From NCBI RefSeq assembly GCF_901709675.1, contig NC_051091.1:5676967-5740966 (forward strand): a DNA stretch of 64,000 nucleotides, in the 5' to 3' direction. A model generated the notes under the pieces. It searched no databases and was not told where the DNA came from. It saw only the letters and a program-made list of their open reading frames with translations. Numbering within the stretch: the stretch's first letter is position 1; every line of letters begins with the position of its first letter. Position numbers and translations under genes: made by a program. Of this stretch, positions 41,961 to 53,399 are shown piece after piece. The DNA comes from Syngnathus acus (lineage: Eukaryota; Chordata; Actinopteri; Syngnathiformes; Syngnathidae).

Positions 41961-43601
41961 TAAAAAAACTGGGTTCTCTGGCTTCCTCCCTCATTCCATA
42001 AACATATTACGTTAATAGAAGAAGAAATTGTCCATAGGTGTGAAATTGAGTATTAATATTTGTTTTGTGTGATAAAATCTTAAATACATAACGAATTTCC
42101 CCCTCATCTTTTTTTTATTTCACCAATATTTTATTGTTTGTGTGAATCATATAATACAATACAGTGCAAAGGCATTTTCATTCAGGCAACATGAACTCAT
42201 TTGTGCTGTTTTCATCAAGCATTGCCAACCACCAAGTTGTGCTGCAATATTCTGTTTACAGGCTTTTTTTTTTTTTTTTTTTCATTTACAAGAAGTGCCT
42301 ATTTACCTGAGACTGCAACAACAATGTCTAAAATTCATGAAAGCGTCTCAAGGGGGAGAAAGGGCAATAAGAGACTAATGCACACGAGTTTTAGAGAAAG
42401 CACCTGCATATTGTGCTGACTACACTTTAGTGGCAACGTTGGTATAATGGATCTGCAAACACTCTCACGGGGGAACACATGCTGGACGCACATCCACTTA
42501 GGAGGATGTGCTAAAGCAAAACACACTCTCATTAGACCTTGTGCATATTTGTGCACTCAAAGCAAGAGGCAACATTTTAAGTCTGGAAAGAGAAAACATG
42601 TTTTGGAAATGTGCACCGTAAACTGATATGCATAGTTGTATCAAAAATATTGGATACAGCACAGCATTCTTAAAGAAAGAAAGTCCATCATATCAAATGA
42701 TACATAGTGACATTAACAATTGCAAAGTTTGTTGTCTTTCTATCCAATAAACAAATAGTAAATGACGGTGTCTTTAATGCAAACTTAATTAGTCATATAA
42801 ACACACAGACCACGGTTTGTAATCATATCATGATTGGAAAAGATGTACAAGATTCATGTGTATTTGTTGGCCGCATTAAGTCACGATTAACAGCCTGGCA
42901 CTGAAAGTCAGACTAAGCCTCTTGGGTTAACTGGACGTTTTAACAAAATGGACCTTCACACAGTAAAAACCACATTCATCACTGTGGGAGGAGGTTAAAT
43001 GAAATTGTTATTGAGTCGGCATGTTGGGAAAAACCTTGGTCCGGTGAGTGGAGGGAGAAGCTAATGCGCCAGGATGCACTCCAAACAGCCCATCAATTGA
43101 ATTACAGGTGGAAACTCCCTCTAAGAGAGTTTCCTGGAAAATACTTCCTATCCTCTTCCATTCATTATCAGCAGCATCCTCAACAGCAGCAAGACATAAT
43201 CTTCTTGAAACCTGACGCTAAAATACAAATATTCCTTGTGCAGATTTAATACTTGCATTCTCTGGTTTAATAGATGAGGCTTATGAACACAAAACAAAGA
43301 GAAAATTGTATATTTGAAACGCATGCTGATGAAGGCATTCATACATCTGCGATAACGGCTCAGTATTAAATATATTACAGTATCGCATACATACTATATT
43401 TGAAAAAATGTATGCACTTGGGTGGGATTGGGAAAATGACTGACTGCTAAGTATTACAAACTAAATGTACGCTGCCTGTATAAAGGAATGAAAACTGTAG
43501 GTGAAAAGAAGCAATCCAAAGAAGCTGTTTTTCACATCCTCCGCTTAGTTGCGGAAGCTCCCTCTTGCAGAATAATGTGCAAAAAGTCCTCACGCAATTT
43601 C
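41961..43601 (-). other. minar1: Probable 3' UTR of the MINAR1-family gene
   Basis: No coding signal. On the minus strand AATAAA hexamers occur near 42115 and 42130 (TTTATT on the plus strand), about 1.5 kb past the stop codon of the MINAR1-family gene. They could be its poly(A) site. That leaves the racgap1 promoter directly downstream. Confidence 0.45.
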
Positions 43602-46233
43602 TCATGATCTCATGGTGCAAATGGGAATGACAATGATGAGAATGATAACAAGTACAACAGCGATGAGCGCTAACAACTTGCAAACTTTGGCCCGGCGGAG
43701 GCCAGCCTCTTTACGCCTGAGTAACGCATCATAGCCCGGAGTGTAGATGTCGTCCATCCAGAACTCCATGTTGTTAGGGTTGAGAGAATCACGACCCTGC
43801 GCGACATTATCATTTCATTTTACACAACAATCTGGACAGAGTCATTCAATTAAAAGTACCTGCAAAGGGGAGACTCGTGACTCTCGCTCGTCTACGGTCC
43901 AGACGGCTCTTCCTCTCGCTTCAGCCAGTCTGGGGTCCATCATTTTTCCTGCGGCGAGGCCCCCAGTCAGGCTGCTTTCTTTGTTGCCAAACAAGGACGA
44001 GCTAAATACTTGCTCCACCAAGCTGGACGACTTCTGAGAAAGAAGTTTGGCAGTTCGGCTTGGCTGCTCTTCCTAGAAACAGAATTACCTTCAAAGTGTC
44101 ATCAAATACTATAGATGTATATTTACACTTTTACGACTGTTAATACTGTTCAAATCTATCCAACCATTTTCTGTACTGCTTGTCCATTTAGTCACGGGGG
44201 AACTGTAGTTATCCAAACTACATGCAGACAAAGTAGCGTATGTTAGAGAAATACTCCACCTGTCCAGTTTTCTCTTGTGATTTGCCACCTTTCATTTTGG
44301 AGAAAGTCACCATCCAGTCTTTTGCCATGCTTGATACATTTGATCGCTTGGAATCCGATGGCCCTTTCTCCTCATTTGTCGAGGCGCGACGAGACGCTTT
44401 TCCGTCTTTGCCCGCTTTTGTCTCACCTTGACATTTACCACTGTCTGTCTGCTCCCCAGGAGCGTTCCATTTGTTCCAGTCCAGACTATGAGTGCTGGTT
44501 GCAGGAAAGAGATGCTCGGATACAGATAAAGGCTGAGGCTCAGATGATTCTGAGGGGGTGATGGGGTGGCTCATGAAGGAGGACACGCCGCTGAGGGGCT
44601 CCAGCCATCGGCCACCGCTGCTCTGTGCGCCATCGACGGCGGGCTGCGGGATCTTTTCATCCAGTCGCTGCAAAGCAGACAAGACCTGAGAGATCTCGGC
44701 TTTGACATCATTTAGTGATTCCAACTGTCGCTCGATCTGGTTCATACGGAGCAGCAGCTTGCACACGCTGGCTTTTAGTCCATCATCGCTGCTTTCCAGA
44801 GAATGAAAAAGCCTCTGGAGTTGGCCTAGGCGGCCCCGTCTGGCCTCCGGGGTATCCTGGTTGAGCGCCCCGGATCCATCGTTAGGGTGCAGGACTCCCG
44901 TGGAGCCACACATGCTTATGTCATCTAAAAAGCGGAAGATGGCACTTATGTCATCATCGGCAAAGTCCGGATCATCCAAAGAAGTCATGAAGGACAGGCG
45001 GTCTGCATGGACCAAGCTACGGAGACGCCGGGTGTCTGGAGGATCGGTCTGGGTTCCTTGAGCCTTCATTCCGTCAAATTCAATGTCCCCAATCTCGCCC
45101 CCCAAAGAACCCCCCATTTTGCTCATAGCGGGCCTTGATCGCCTTTGTAGTTTTCCACCACGGGTTTCAGGTCCCATACCAACGCCGGCTGGGCTGATCC
45201 GGTCCTCCAGACTGTGACTCTTGTTACTCCAGATGGGCCTTTGCCCTCGGGGAGGCTTCAAGTGTTTCTGGGACCGCTCTGGGATCGATCCAGGTCCGAA
45301 ATAAGTGGAGTCCTGCAGGTCATCCAGACTTTCATGTTTGGTCCGCTCTTCCGGAGCCTGCTGGACTGCGGCGGGCGAAGGGTAAGGGTTAGGGATCATT
45401 TCAAAGTTGTGATTGTCAAAGCCTTTCTCCCCCTTGGGACTGGGAGATTCACTGTGGACGGTCACCTGTGGTATGAGAGGCGGCTGATTGTGGAAGTCCT
45501 TCTTAAAGATGTTTCTCTTCTGGTCGAGTGATGACTCCTGTTCGGTTTCAAACACCTCAACCGGAGCTGAATCGCCACTTGACTCGCTGTCCGTTTCCAA
45601 AGGCAGGTAAATATCCTTCATGGTCTTGGCGGGGCTCTGTCCACTGGAATACAAAAGTGTGGTGTGAGGCAAGTCGAAAGACACAGCCCGCGTCCTGACG
45701 GGAGGGGGCGATACAAGTGAGATGGGATCGGGGGGGAGACTGCCACGCTTACGCACTGAGTAATTGGAATGTGGAAACAGCAAGTGCTTGTCGATAAGAC
45801 TTGCACTGGAGTCAGAGTGAGCGCGTACTCTCTCTCTACTCGGAACGTTCAGGTGGTGGATCCCGGGCAGACTGGGACCTGGGGACTGGTCCACAGGCAG
45901 GACCGTCTGAGTTCTCATTGGTTGGCTGTCATCGGTGGCCCCACCCGTCATCTGAATAAGGTTAAAAATTGTCACGATGTCAGCAGCGACACCTATTGGT
46001 GACAGCCCTTGTCCCCTGGTGGAAACTCGATCTCTAAAAAGAGTGGCTGGAAAACAGGGGTCCCGGCTAGCAGCAGCAAACAACAAACTCCTGAGCTCAA
46101 TGAGGTGTTCCAAGTCAAAGCGGGTGCTGACCATACGACAAAGGTCCTGGAATGTCAACCACTGACGCATGGTAGCCAGTTCTTCAAGGATCCCCATGAG
46201 GACTCCAGGGTATTCTTGCTGCAGGTTTGCCAT
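43602..46233 (-). CDS. minar1: MINAR1/UBTOR family membrane protein
   Basis: MINAR1 (KIAA1024, UBTOR) is a largely disordered single-pass membrane protein, reported to bind NOTCH2 and to act on mTOR signalling. Three coding exons join in phase: 46233-44260, 44072-43860, 43796-43602, giving 2382 nt, 793 aa (human MINAR1 about 916). The N-terminus (about 1-115) matches the family, including LTFQDLCRMVSTRFDLEHL and GVAADIVTIFNLIQM. Further family motifs are KRNIFKKDFHN, KHESLDDLQDSTYFGP, ISAIFRFLDDISMCGSTGV, and the C-terminal RDSLNPNNMEFWMDDIYTP. One hydrophobic helix spans about 770-788, followed by a short PICTMRS tail. An acceptor ends 10 nt before the ATG, so the 5' UTR is spliced from upstream. 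It could be a teleost duplicate of MINAR1 rather than the direct counterpart; MINAR2 is too short to fit. Confidence 0.9.
44150..44205 (-). mobile_element. Decayed SINE tail in the minar1 intron
   Basis: CCATTTTCTGTACTGCTTGTCC followed shortly by GTCACGGGGG matches the reverse complement of the 3' end of the element at 23630-23971. Only about 55 bp remain. It lies in the 187-nt intron between the first and second coding exons of minar1. Confidence 0.6.
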
Positions 46234-46243
46234 GGCTGCCCAC

Positions 46244-47939
46244 CTGAGAAATAAATCATAGCAATGTAAAAAAATTTTAAATACTATTCACAGCAATGTG
46301 CCTTATTTAAAAATGATGATCCACTTTTCTTGTGTGTACTATTTTCTTTTGAAATGCAAAAATGTATTTGTTAGAAAAAATACATTTTCTTCATCTGCAT
46401 TGACAAAATCTGTGTGTATTTTGCTGTCGGCTATTTTGCCTTAGAACATGTTGATTCTTTAAAAACAAAAAACAACAAAAAAAAAAAAACTCAAAAACAG
46501 ATCAATACCACTTAAATTTAGTGGTGGAATAAATTGCAAAATAAATGAAATTGATGTCGAGTTTTTTTTTTATCAGATGATAGAAAAATGGGCACTACCT
46601 CAAAAAACCTTTCGTGTGAATTTAGACAACGACCTTATTTGGGAGCCCTAAAATAACTCCAACGCTGTGACGCGTTGCAAGGTACATTCCCATTTCATTT
46701 GACATAAAGTAAATGCTCAAGAATGAAAGCGAAAGTATGTGCAGCAAATTGTATCACTGAATGTTCCGCAGATGATTCATCATAATATAATATAAAATAT
46801 ATATTTGCTACATCCATTTGCCACACGCGCATGGTGCATTTAGTGCCGTCCGGACACACGACGACGTTGTAAACATCAAGGACGTACAGACGAATATCCA
46901 CACTCACCTGAATGTTTTAAATACCAACTTCAGCCACTCATTCGTCCGTCAAAAGTGAAAAAAGAATGCAATTAGATCCGGTCCAAATCATACTACCCTC
47001 CTTCTTTGGTGTGTCTCTTGTGTTTGTAGCCGTAGAGTCCGCAGCTCAAGCAGGAGAGAAAATTAGAAATCAGGTCATCTTCCCACAAGTCGCTGCAGTC
47101 CCCTACGGGACCTCAATATACATCCAAAATGGTTTCCCTTGCCACTATTGAGTGTCATTACCTATAAAATCAGTGCAGCCACTCTGTGGATGACTTCAGA
47201 GTTACACACCCTCTGACAGGATGCCTTACTCAAAAGATTATCTCTCCAAGGTGTCATCCAGGTCATGCGAGCAATTTGCTAATATAAAAAGAGCAGATTA
47301 AAATTTGATGTCTTCTAATTGACACACTTTACACACCGATAGACCATCAATCTGGGCTAGATTGCCTGCTGGATTGCCGTCTCCAAACACAAGTGTCTGC
47401 CTTGCTCCAGTCGTCCCACACTTCACCATTACTCTGCATTATAGACCATAAAGTGTTGTACTTAAAACCCCATTAAGACAAGGGAGGGTCGAGGCTTTCA
47501 TCTGAGTGGTTGCACTCTCCTACAATCCGAATTGACATTGCTAATTTGCCTGGTAACTCAAGAGAAGTACATCCATTGAGCAATGGGAGAATCAATGCGG
47601 CAAACAAGCTGTGTAATGAGACAAATGTTGACAAAGTTGCAATGTGTAATGAGGACAATATATGCAATAATGCAAGTCTCGGCTTCCGAAATAATAGAAA
47701 CAGTTGAGAGAATACTGTTTTGTTCCTGTTGTTCCAAGATGGCTGTCCACCAGTGCATAAAGCAAGAAACATAAAGGATGTGTTTGGTGTGGAGGAACAA
47801 CATCAGACATTTCAATAGATTCTATATTGATAGGATGGATGGAAATACAGCAATAGGAAAAAAAATGCATGGGAAAACTGTATTGTATTTAAAACATAAC
47901 CCTTTTAGACCAAGTAGACTGTACAATACCAAAACATTT
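46244..47939. other. minar1-evc intergenic region
   Basis: 1.7 kb with no coding signal. It should contain the minar1 promoter, its upstream noncoding exon and the evc 3' UTR. I could not place these exactly; no clear AATAAA for evc is visible just past its stop. Short ORFs near 46966 and 47473-47870 have no family resemblance. Confidence 0.4.
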
Positions 47940-50900
47940 TCAACTGATATGAGCCTCTGGATCTCTTTTTTTCTTTTTTGTCAGTTTTGATGAGGCTGGA
48001 GTGACAACAGTTGGAGTCAGTGATGGATTCAAGGCCGGATCTAGGGCTGGGTTCCGGGCAAGAAGGTCCATTATAGAGGCATTCACTTCCCCTGTGGGAC
48101 ATGAATTCATGAAGAGCAAGCAAAGCATGAGCGTGGTTTCCCCCACCAGAGAACATGGGCTTACCCGCGTTGTCATCTTCATCGCTGTCTTCTATGTCTG
48201 GACTGTGGATGGAAACCCGAGCCAATGCTGCCAAATCACTTATGAAGCTTCTTTCTGCCTCCTAATGGACACGACAACACGGTGCTCACGGAACTGATAA
48301 ACATCTTATGTCTGATCTGCTTTATATTGACTAACCTGTAGTAGTCCATTGATCCTTTCTAACGTTTGAGTCTGGGCTACTTTTCTTCGTCTCAGTTCCT
48401 CACACATCATCTCCTGCTCCAGATCGCAATGCTCTAACAATTTCCTTTTGTGGACCTCAACCCTGGAAGAAAAAAAAACGTCATAGATGCCACTTAAACA
48501 ATTACTGTGCTTCTTGTACCTCTGTTGAAACTTAGCAGAGGTGGGTTTCCTTCCCCAGTTCTCCAGCTCCCGTATCAACGCTTTGTTCAACCGACTGCTA
48601 CTGGAGGCTTCCTCAGTCACATCTGCATAGAAATCATAGAAACCAAATTTTCTGGCAAAAGATGCAATAAGAATTTAGCAGTGTGGTCGTCTCACCAAAA
48701 TTCGTGTTTGACTGAGGTGGCTGCAGTTTTTGAGCAATATCTTGTAAGCTAGCATAGTAGCTTTGGACGAGAGCAGTAAGAGAATCTTTGGTCACGTATA
48801 CACTCTCAGAAGCGGCCTCTGTTAGATGACGCTAAAAGGGGAAATGATATTAAGAAATTCTTTGTTACTATGGCAGGGCTGGGAAAAAAATCAGTAGTTC
48901 CCTGAGAAAACACCTTCAAGTCGTCTTCATCCGTAGAGCTGCTTTGTGATTCAGAGAGCCGGCCTTCCATCAGCTGCAAGACGGCGTGGCTGAGGGCGTT
49001 GCCGAGCACCAACTGCGCATGATTCTGAAGAATCTCTGTCCCTGTTTCCAACTCCGACAAGAATTCCTGATGGAAACTATGACTCACCAGTTGACTCTCT
49101 GGAACCAGATGCTTCTCTGCTAGGCTAGCACTGCTGTCCTATTGTTATGAGGTCACAAAAACAAAAAGTAATTCAAGATGGCCATGGATGATTTCTCAAT
49201 ATTCTCCCTACCTTGAGAGCTGAATCAACACAGGAGTGGACTGTGGCGGGCTCCTTCATCAGCAAAGCCCGAAAGTCGGTCTGAGACAGAACCTTCAGCT
49301 TGGAAAGTCTCATCTCTTTAAGCAGGTGTAGACAAAAGTGTCTGGCCATGAAGTGGCGCTGCACGCATGCCAGCAGGTGCTCATGTTTCTTATCCAGCAA
49401 CTCCCCCACTTGACTGAGAAAAGGTCCGATTGGACAAGAATATGAACATAACTTTAAGGACTGACCCTGGAGCATGCCATGAGCGTCTCTCTTTTAGTGG
49501 TCGTTCAGTATTACCTGTTAAGTGTGTAGCTCTGACTGACCACCATGGCTCGTAGGATTTTCATCTGCTGGTTCTTCAGATGCTTGAGGCTGGCATGCAT
49601 TAGAGCGGTGGACTCGGTCCATACCTTAAAAAAAAAAAACTAGTCAATGAAACCTATGGAGAACAGACTACAGTGCAGAAAATGCACAACAATTATAAAT
49701 ACGGATTGTGCAGTTTGGTATCTGTACCTGTCGTTCTTGAGCAATCTGAGCCTGCATTTGCTCCATTTGCAATCTGGCTGTTGTCTCCACCCGCTGCTGA
49801 TGTGCAGAAAACTGCTGCTCTACGTCCATCCACAGCGCTTGGCAGCGTTCAGCAGACAGCTTGCACTGGGCGGTAACAGACGTGCAAAAGATGTCTTTGG
49901 TTCGTTCTTGGAGCCTCTTTGACCAGCTGCTGCGGAGTTTCTGAAGAGAAGACGTGGTCGAAATAAAATGTCTACTGTGACAAATATTGTGCAGTACTTA
50001 CTGTCCAAACGTTGCAGAGGTTGTCAGCCATCCGGTCGTTGTGTTGGAGTTCCAAATCACAAAGCTTCTGCCTTTGTTTTAATAATAGCTCTTGAAACTC
50101 CTAAAGGTGATGAATAGGGTGAAAATATACACAATATCAACAGCTATTGGAGCTGTGTGGTTGAAAAAGGACATTAACTTTTTGACGACTTGTATATAGT
50201 AAGAAAAAAATGGGTCTCTGGCATGACTGCGCATTTGCCATCCAAATATGTGCTTACCTTTGAAAGCTGCTCTGGGTCACTGTGAGTTTGCCTTAGCTCC
50301 AGCACACGACTTCTCTCCTTGTCCTGGCTCCTCTGAAGCTTTTTTCGCTTTGCCTCCATTTTGCTACACTTTTCAACCAGCAACTCATTTGTTTTCCTTA
50401 TGTAATCTGGATTGTGACCAAAAGATTTCAATTGAACATAACAAACTGAGAATGACAATATTATTCAAATTGGAAATAAATATATTAAAAATTAAAGCTT
50501 AACTGAACAAGACAAAAAAGACATTTTTGTCGTATACATTAGAGGGTTTTTCAGCTTTCAGTTCATTTTTACTTATTAATATTTATTTTTCAGTATTAGG
50601 TTTTGTGAACTATAATAACCTTGGCTGTCACACACATTTTTATGATCATACACACAATTCATGCCGAGCACACCAGAGAATTCACCCCACCCTCTCTGCA
50701 CAGTTGAAGACTTTCTGTAAGCGCGTGCTGCACTTGAGAAAGTATCGTTTCCATGCAGCTGAAAGTCAAAACATCCTCGCTGGTCAGCTGTTCCAGGGCC
50801 GTAGCCATCAAGCTCTGCCTCAGAGATGCTTCCTGCTGGACCAAGGCAGGTTGGGACTGGAGAAGCCCCGTCAGCTCCTCCCACCATAACAGCTTCTGGT

Positions 50901-52714
50901 AAATTTGCTGGAAAAGAAGAACACCAGGTTAGTCAAAATAAATAAATAAATAAATAAAATAAAAAATTAGACAGCCAACTGGTAACCATTATTTGAGTTT
51001 CTTGAGCTTTCATGAGGTGATTCTCGACCAACACAAGAGTCTGGTTGAGAGCGACTGTCGCATCAAGTGCTTCATCTGCAGGGAAACTGCTGGTCCTCTT
51101 CATCACATGCTGGCAGAGCTCCTCCACCACTTTGCTGAAACTTTTGGACTGCAAAAAGGTTTGAACATCACTCAGAATCTAGTTCCGATATGAATCACTA
51201 ATTATTACCATTTGAAGGCTGCTTTCTAGAATATTCTTTTGAGATCTCTCCATTTCCTCCAAAGTACAAGGAGCATCCAAATTATCATCACTGGTCGTAT
51301 GGGCTGTTGGCAGCTGTTTCTTTAGCTCCTCCAATTCCTAAAATAACAGCGCATGCTTTCATACAGATTCAATCCTGGCTGTATCCTTTCAATTTCAAAT
51401 GCAGTTATTTGTTGAAACTTTGAATTCCTTTTGAATTCCTTTTAATTTAAAAGATTACCTTTTGCTGCACTTGAAGAATACGCTTAGTGAAGTCTGCATC
51501 GTTTCTGTCTCTTGGAAAATGACTGCAAAATATTTTTTTTACCATTTCAAGGTAAATCTAAGACAGGAAAATGTTATCCCATGTAAATATCACCAGTACT
51601 AAGACATGTTCATGAAATGCTGCCTCTTAAATTATGTGATATGAATAAAATGACAAACACTCACAGTAAATTTTTCTTCCAGAAGTTGAGCGCAAAGCTG
51701 TTCGACATCCTTCAGGGCCAAACAATGGAGGTTGATCCTTGCTTCAAAACTGCAACAGAAACATTTAGCAAGACCAAATCACTCCTGTGAATGTTAACAT
51801 CTTTAATTCTGAAAGCCTCACAACACCTACCCTTTTTGTGTCAGTGTGTAGGAGTAGTGGGAGACCCTGACAAAGCTCTGGTTCTGCAGGTTCTTGGGGA
51901 CCGATGAGGAGGAGATGAACTGGCTGCCGTCATCGTTGTCCAGATCTTGACTTAGAGAGTCTCCCTCTGTGAAGGACGACGACGAATCCTCTTTTGGCAT
52001 TGTCGGCAACTTGGAGCATTCATGAAGAGAAGGGTTGGATGCTCCGTCTGCTAAAGGCTGCCACAAAGATTGTTGAATGAAACAAGACACCATCAGATAT
52101 TATAATACAAGCACGACTGCAAACAAAAAGAGAAAGTGAGCGAAGTGTACGAATAGATTATGCAGTTATAAACTTACTCTGTATTTTTGGTTGATGGGGT
52201 AGACCACTTTTGCTCTTGATGCAAATGCTGCAACATCACTGTTCATCGGTTCCTGTTTCTTCTCCTGTTCCATATTAAATGAAAAAATAAAATGAAGACA
52301 CGCGGTTAACCATATGACGGGTTAAAAACTAAAAGACGTGTAATACTTTGTCATTAGTTGCAGCAGGCGGGGCTTCTTTTCTGTTGTTGCTCGCATGATC
52401 ACTGGTGATGTTTTCCACTTCTCCATCATCAGATTCAAGTAGCCTTCTTGCATTGTGCCCCTGGTGGAATACAATAAACGCGCACTAAGTTGAAATGCGT
52501 GAAATGGGTGGGAAAAGTGTTGGCGGTTGCTTACCTGTCTTGTCAAAATTAAAGTTTTCAGGCAAAACGTATAGAAAAGGGCAGCGGCTAATATTCCCGT
52601 TAGTCCACCACAAACTGTAGCCACTGTCAACAATCCTGTGTAGACGTGCAGCGACTCAACGTAATTGACTAAAACGTCAGTACCGCATTCGACTACTAAA
52701 TTCTGCTCGGACAT
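47940..52714 (-). CDS. evc: EVC, ciliary complex subunit (Ellis-van Creveld protein)
   Basis: EVC and EVC2 form a membrane complex at the base of primary cilia that passes Smoothened signals to the Hedgehog pathway. Twenty coding exons join in phase: 52714-52535, 52460-52347, 52264-52178, 52057-51831, 51749-51665, 51557-51459, 51337-51209, 51148-50987, 50907-50691, 50406-50258, 50100-50002, 49940-49728, 49624-49515, 49413-49212, 49138-48914, 48831-48696, 48622-48520, 48462-48336, 48261-48165, 48091-47940. They total 2913 nt, 970 aa (human 992). A membrane helix spans about residues 25-51. Family matches include AKVVYPINQKYR, PLADGASNPSLHE, EAASESVYVT and ISDLAALARV. The rest is mostly charged coiled coil. 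The MSEQNL start is used; an in-frame ATG 51 nt upstream (52765) is possible but would add residues of no known value. Introns are short, many 75-200 nt. Confidence 0.96.
50937..50960. repeat. AAAT tetranucleotide repeat in an evc intron
   Basis: About six TAAA units just past the donor of the 51148-50987 exon, followed by an A-rich stretch. Confidence 0.8.
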
Positions 52715-53399
52715 TTCTCTGTGGGCGCAGTTCCGCACAAAATAGCATATTGATGAAAACCTCACAATAAAATCACGATTCTAATTGTTACCTTAAGCAT
52801 ATCCCCGCCTTCATAATGTTAAATTGTTACAAAAGAATCCAGCAAAACTAATGTGCATCTTCAACAAAGGTTTTACCAGCTAAAATCTCTGTAAAGTTTT
52901 CGAACAACCAGCAACTAAAAGACATTAGCTTTCAAAATAAAAACATCTTCTTGGTTACGCGTCAGAAAAGTGAGGCTACTTTAATGGATAGGTTTAGTGA
53001 GACTACGTAAAATCAAAATATTAAACGCTTATTTTTGGATGTGCGCTGGCATCTACTCCCTTCAGCTTTAGTTAGCGCACCATTTCGGGCTATGCTGTTT
53101 TAATTTGAAAGCACGACCGGATGCAGATGCTGAAATCAACTGTTTTTAAAAGCCTCTCCTTCACGTCTAAACGTTCGGAACTTTTTGGGTGAGGAGTGAT
53201 TTGGAAAACGGAGCAGATGTGCACGGAATCGCAGAATAGTGGACGTTGACTGACCGTTTTATTCTATTCATTAACTATTTGTTTGACCCATCTGCAAAAA
53301 TATGGAGTTTTCCGATTGCATTTCAGCAGCAGAGCCGACGCGATCATTGGCGAGCGGCTTTCCCGAGTGACAGCCAAAAAAATACTTGCGGTACATTTG
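52715..53399. promoter_or_regulatory. Bidirectional evc/evc2 promoter region
   Basis: 685 bp separate the divergent start codons of evc (minus) and evc2 (plus). The same head-to-head layout is known in mammals and fits co-expression of two subunits of one complex. No TATA box is evident. An RFX-like half site, AGCAAC within ACAACCAGCAAC (about 52904-52915), is the only cilia-type motif I noticed, and it is weak. Confidence 0.65.

Noticed and set aside
44861-45531. Plus-strand ORFs opposite the large minar1 exon
   Set aside because: Shadows of a strongly supported minus-strand coding exon.
49087-49098. GTGAGT within evc, first read as a donor with an 11-nt gap to the next segment
   Set aside because: The reading frame continues through it without a break, so this is one exon (49138-48914).
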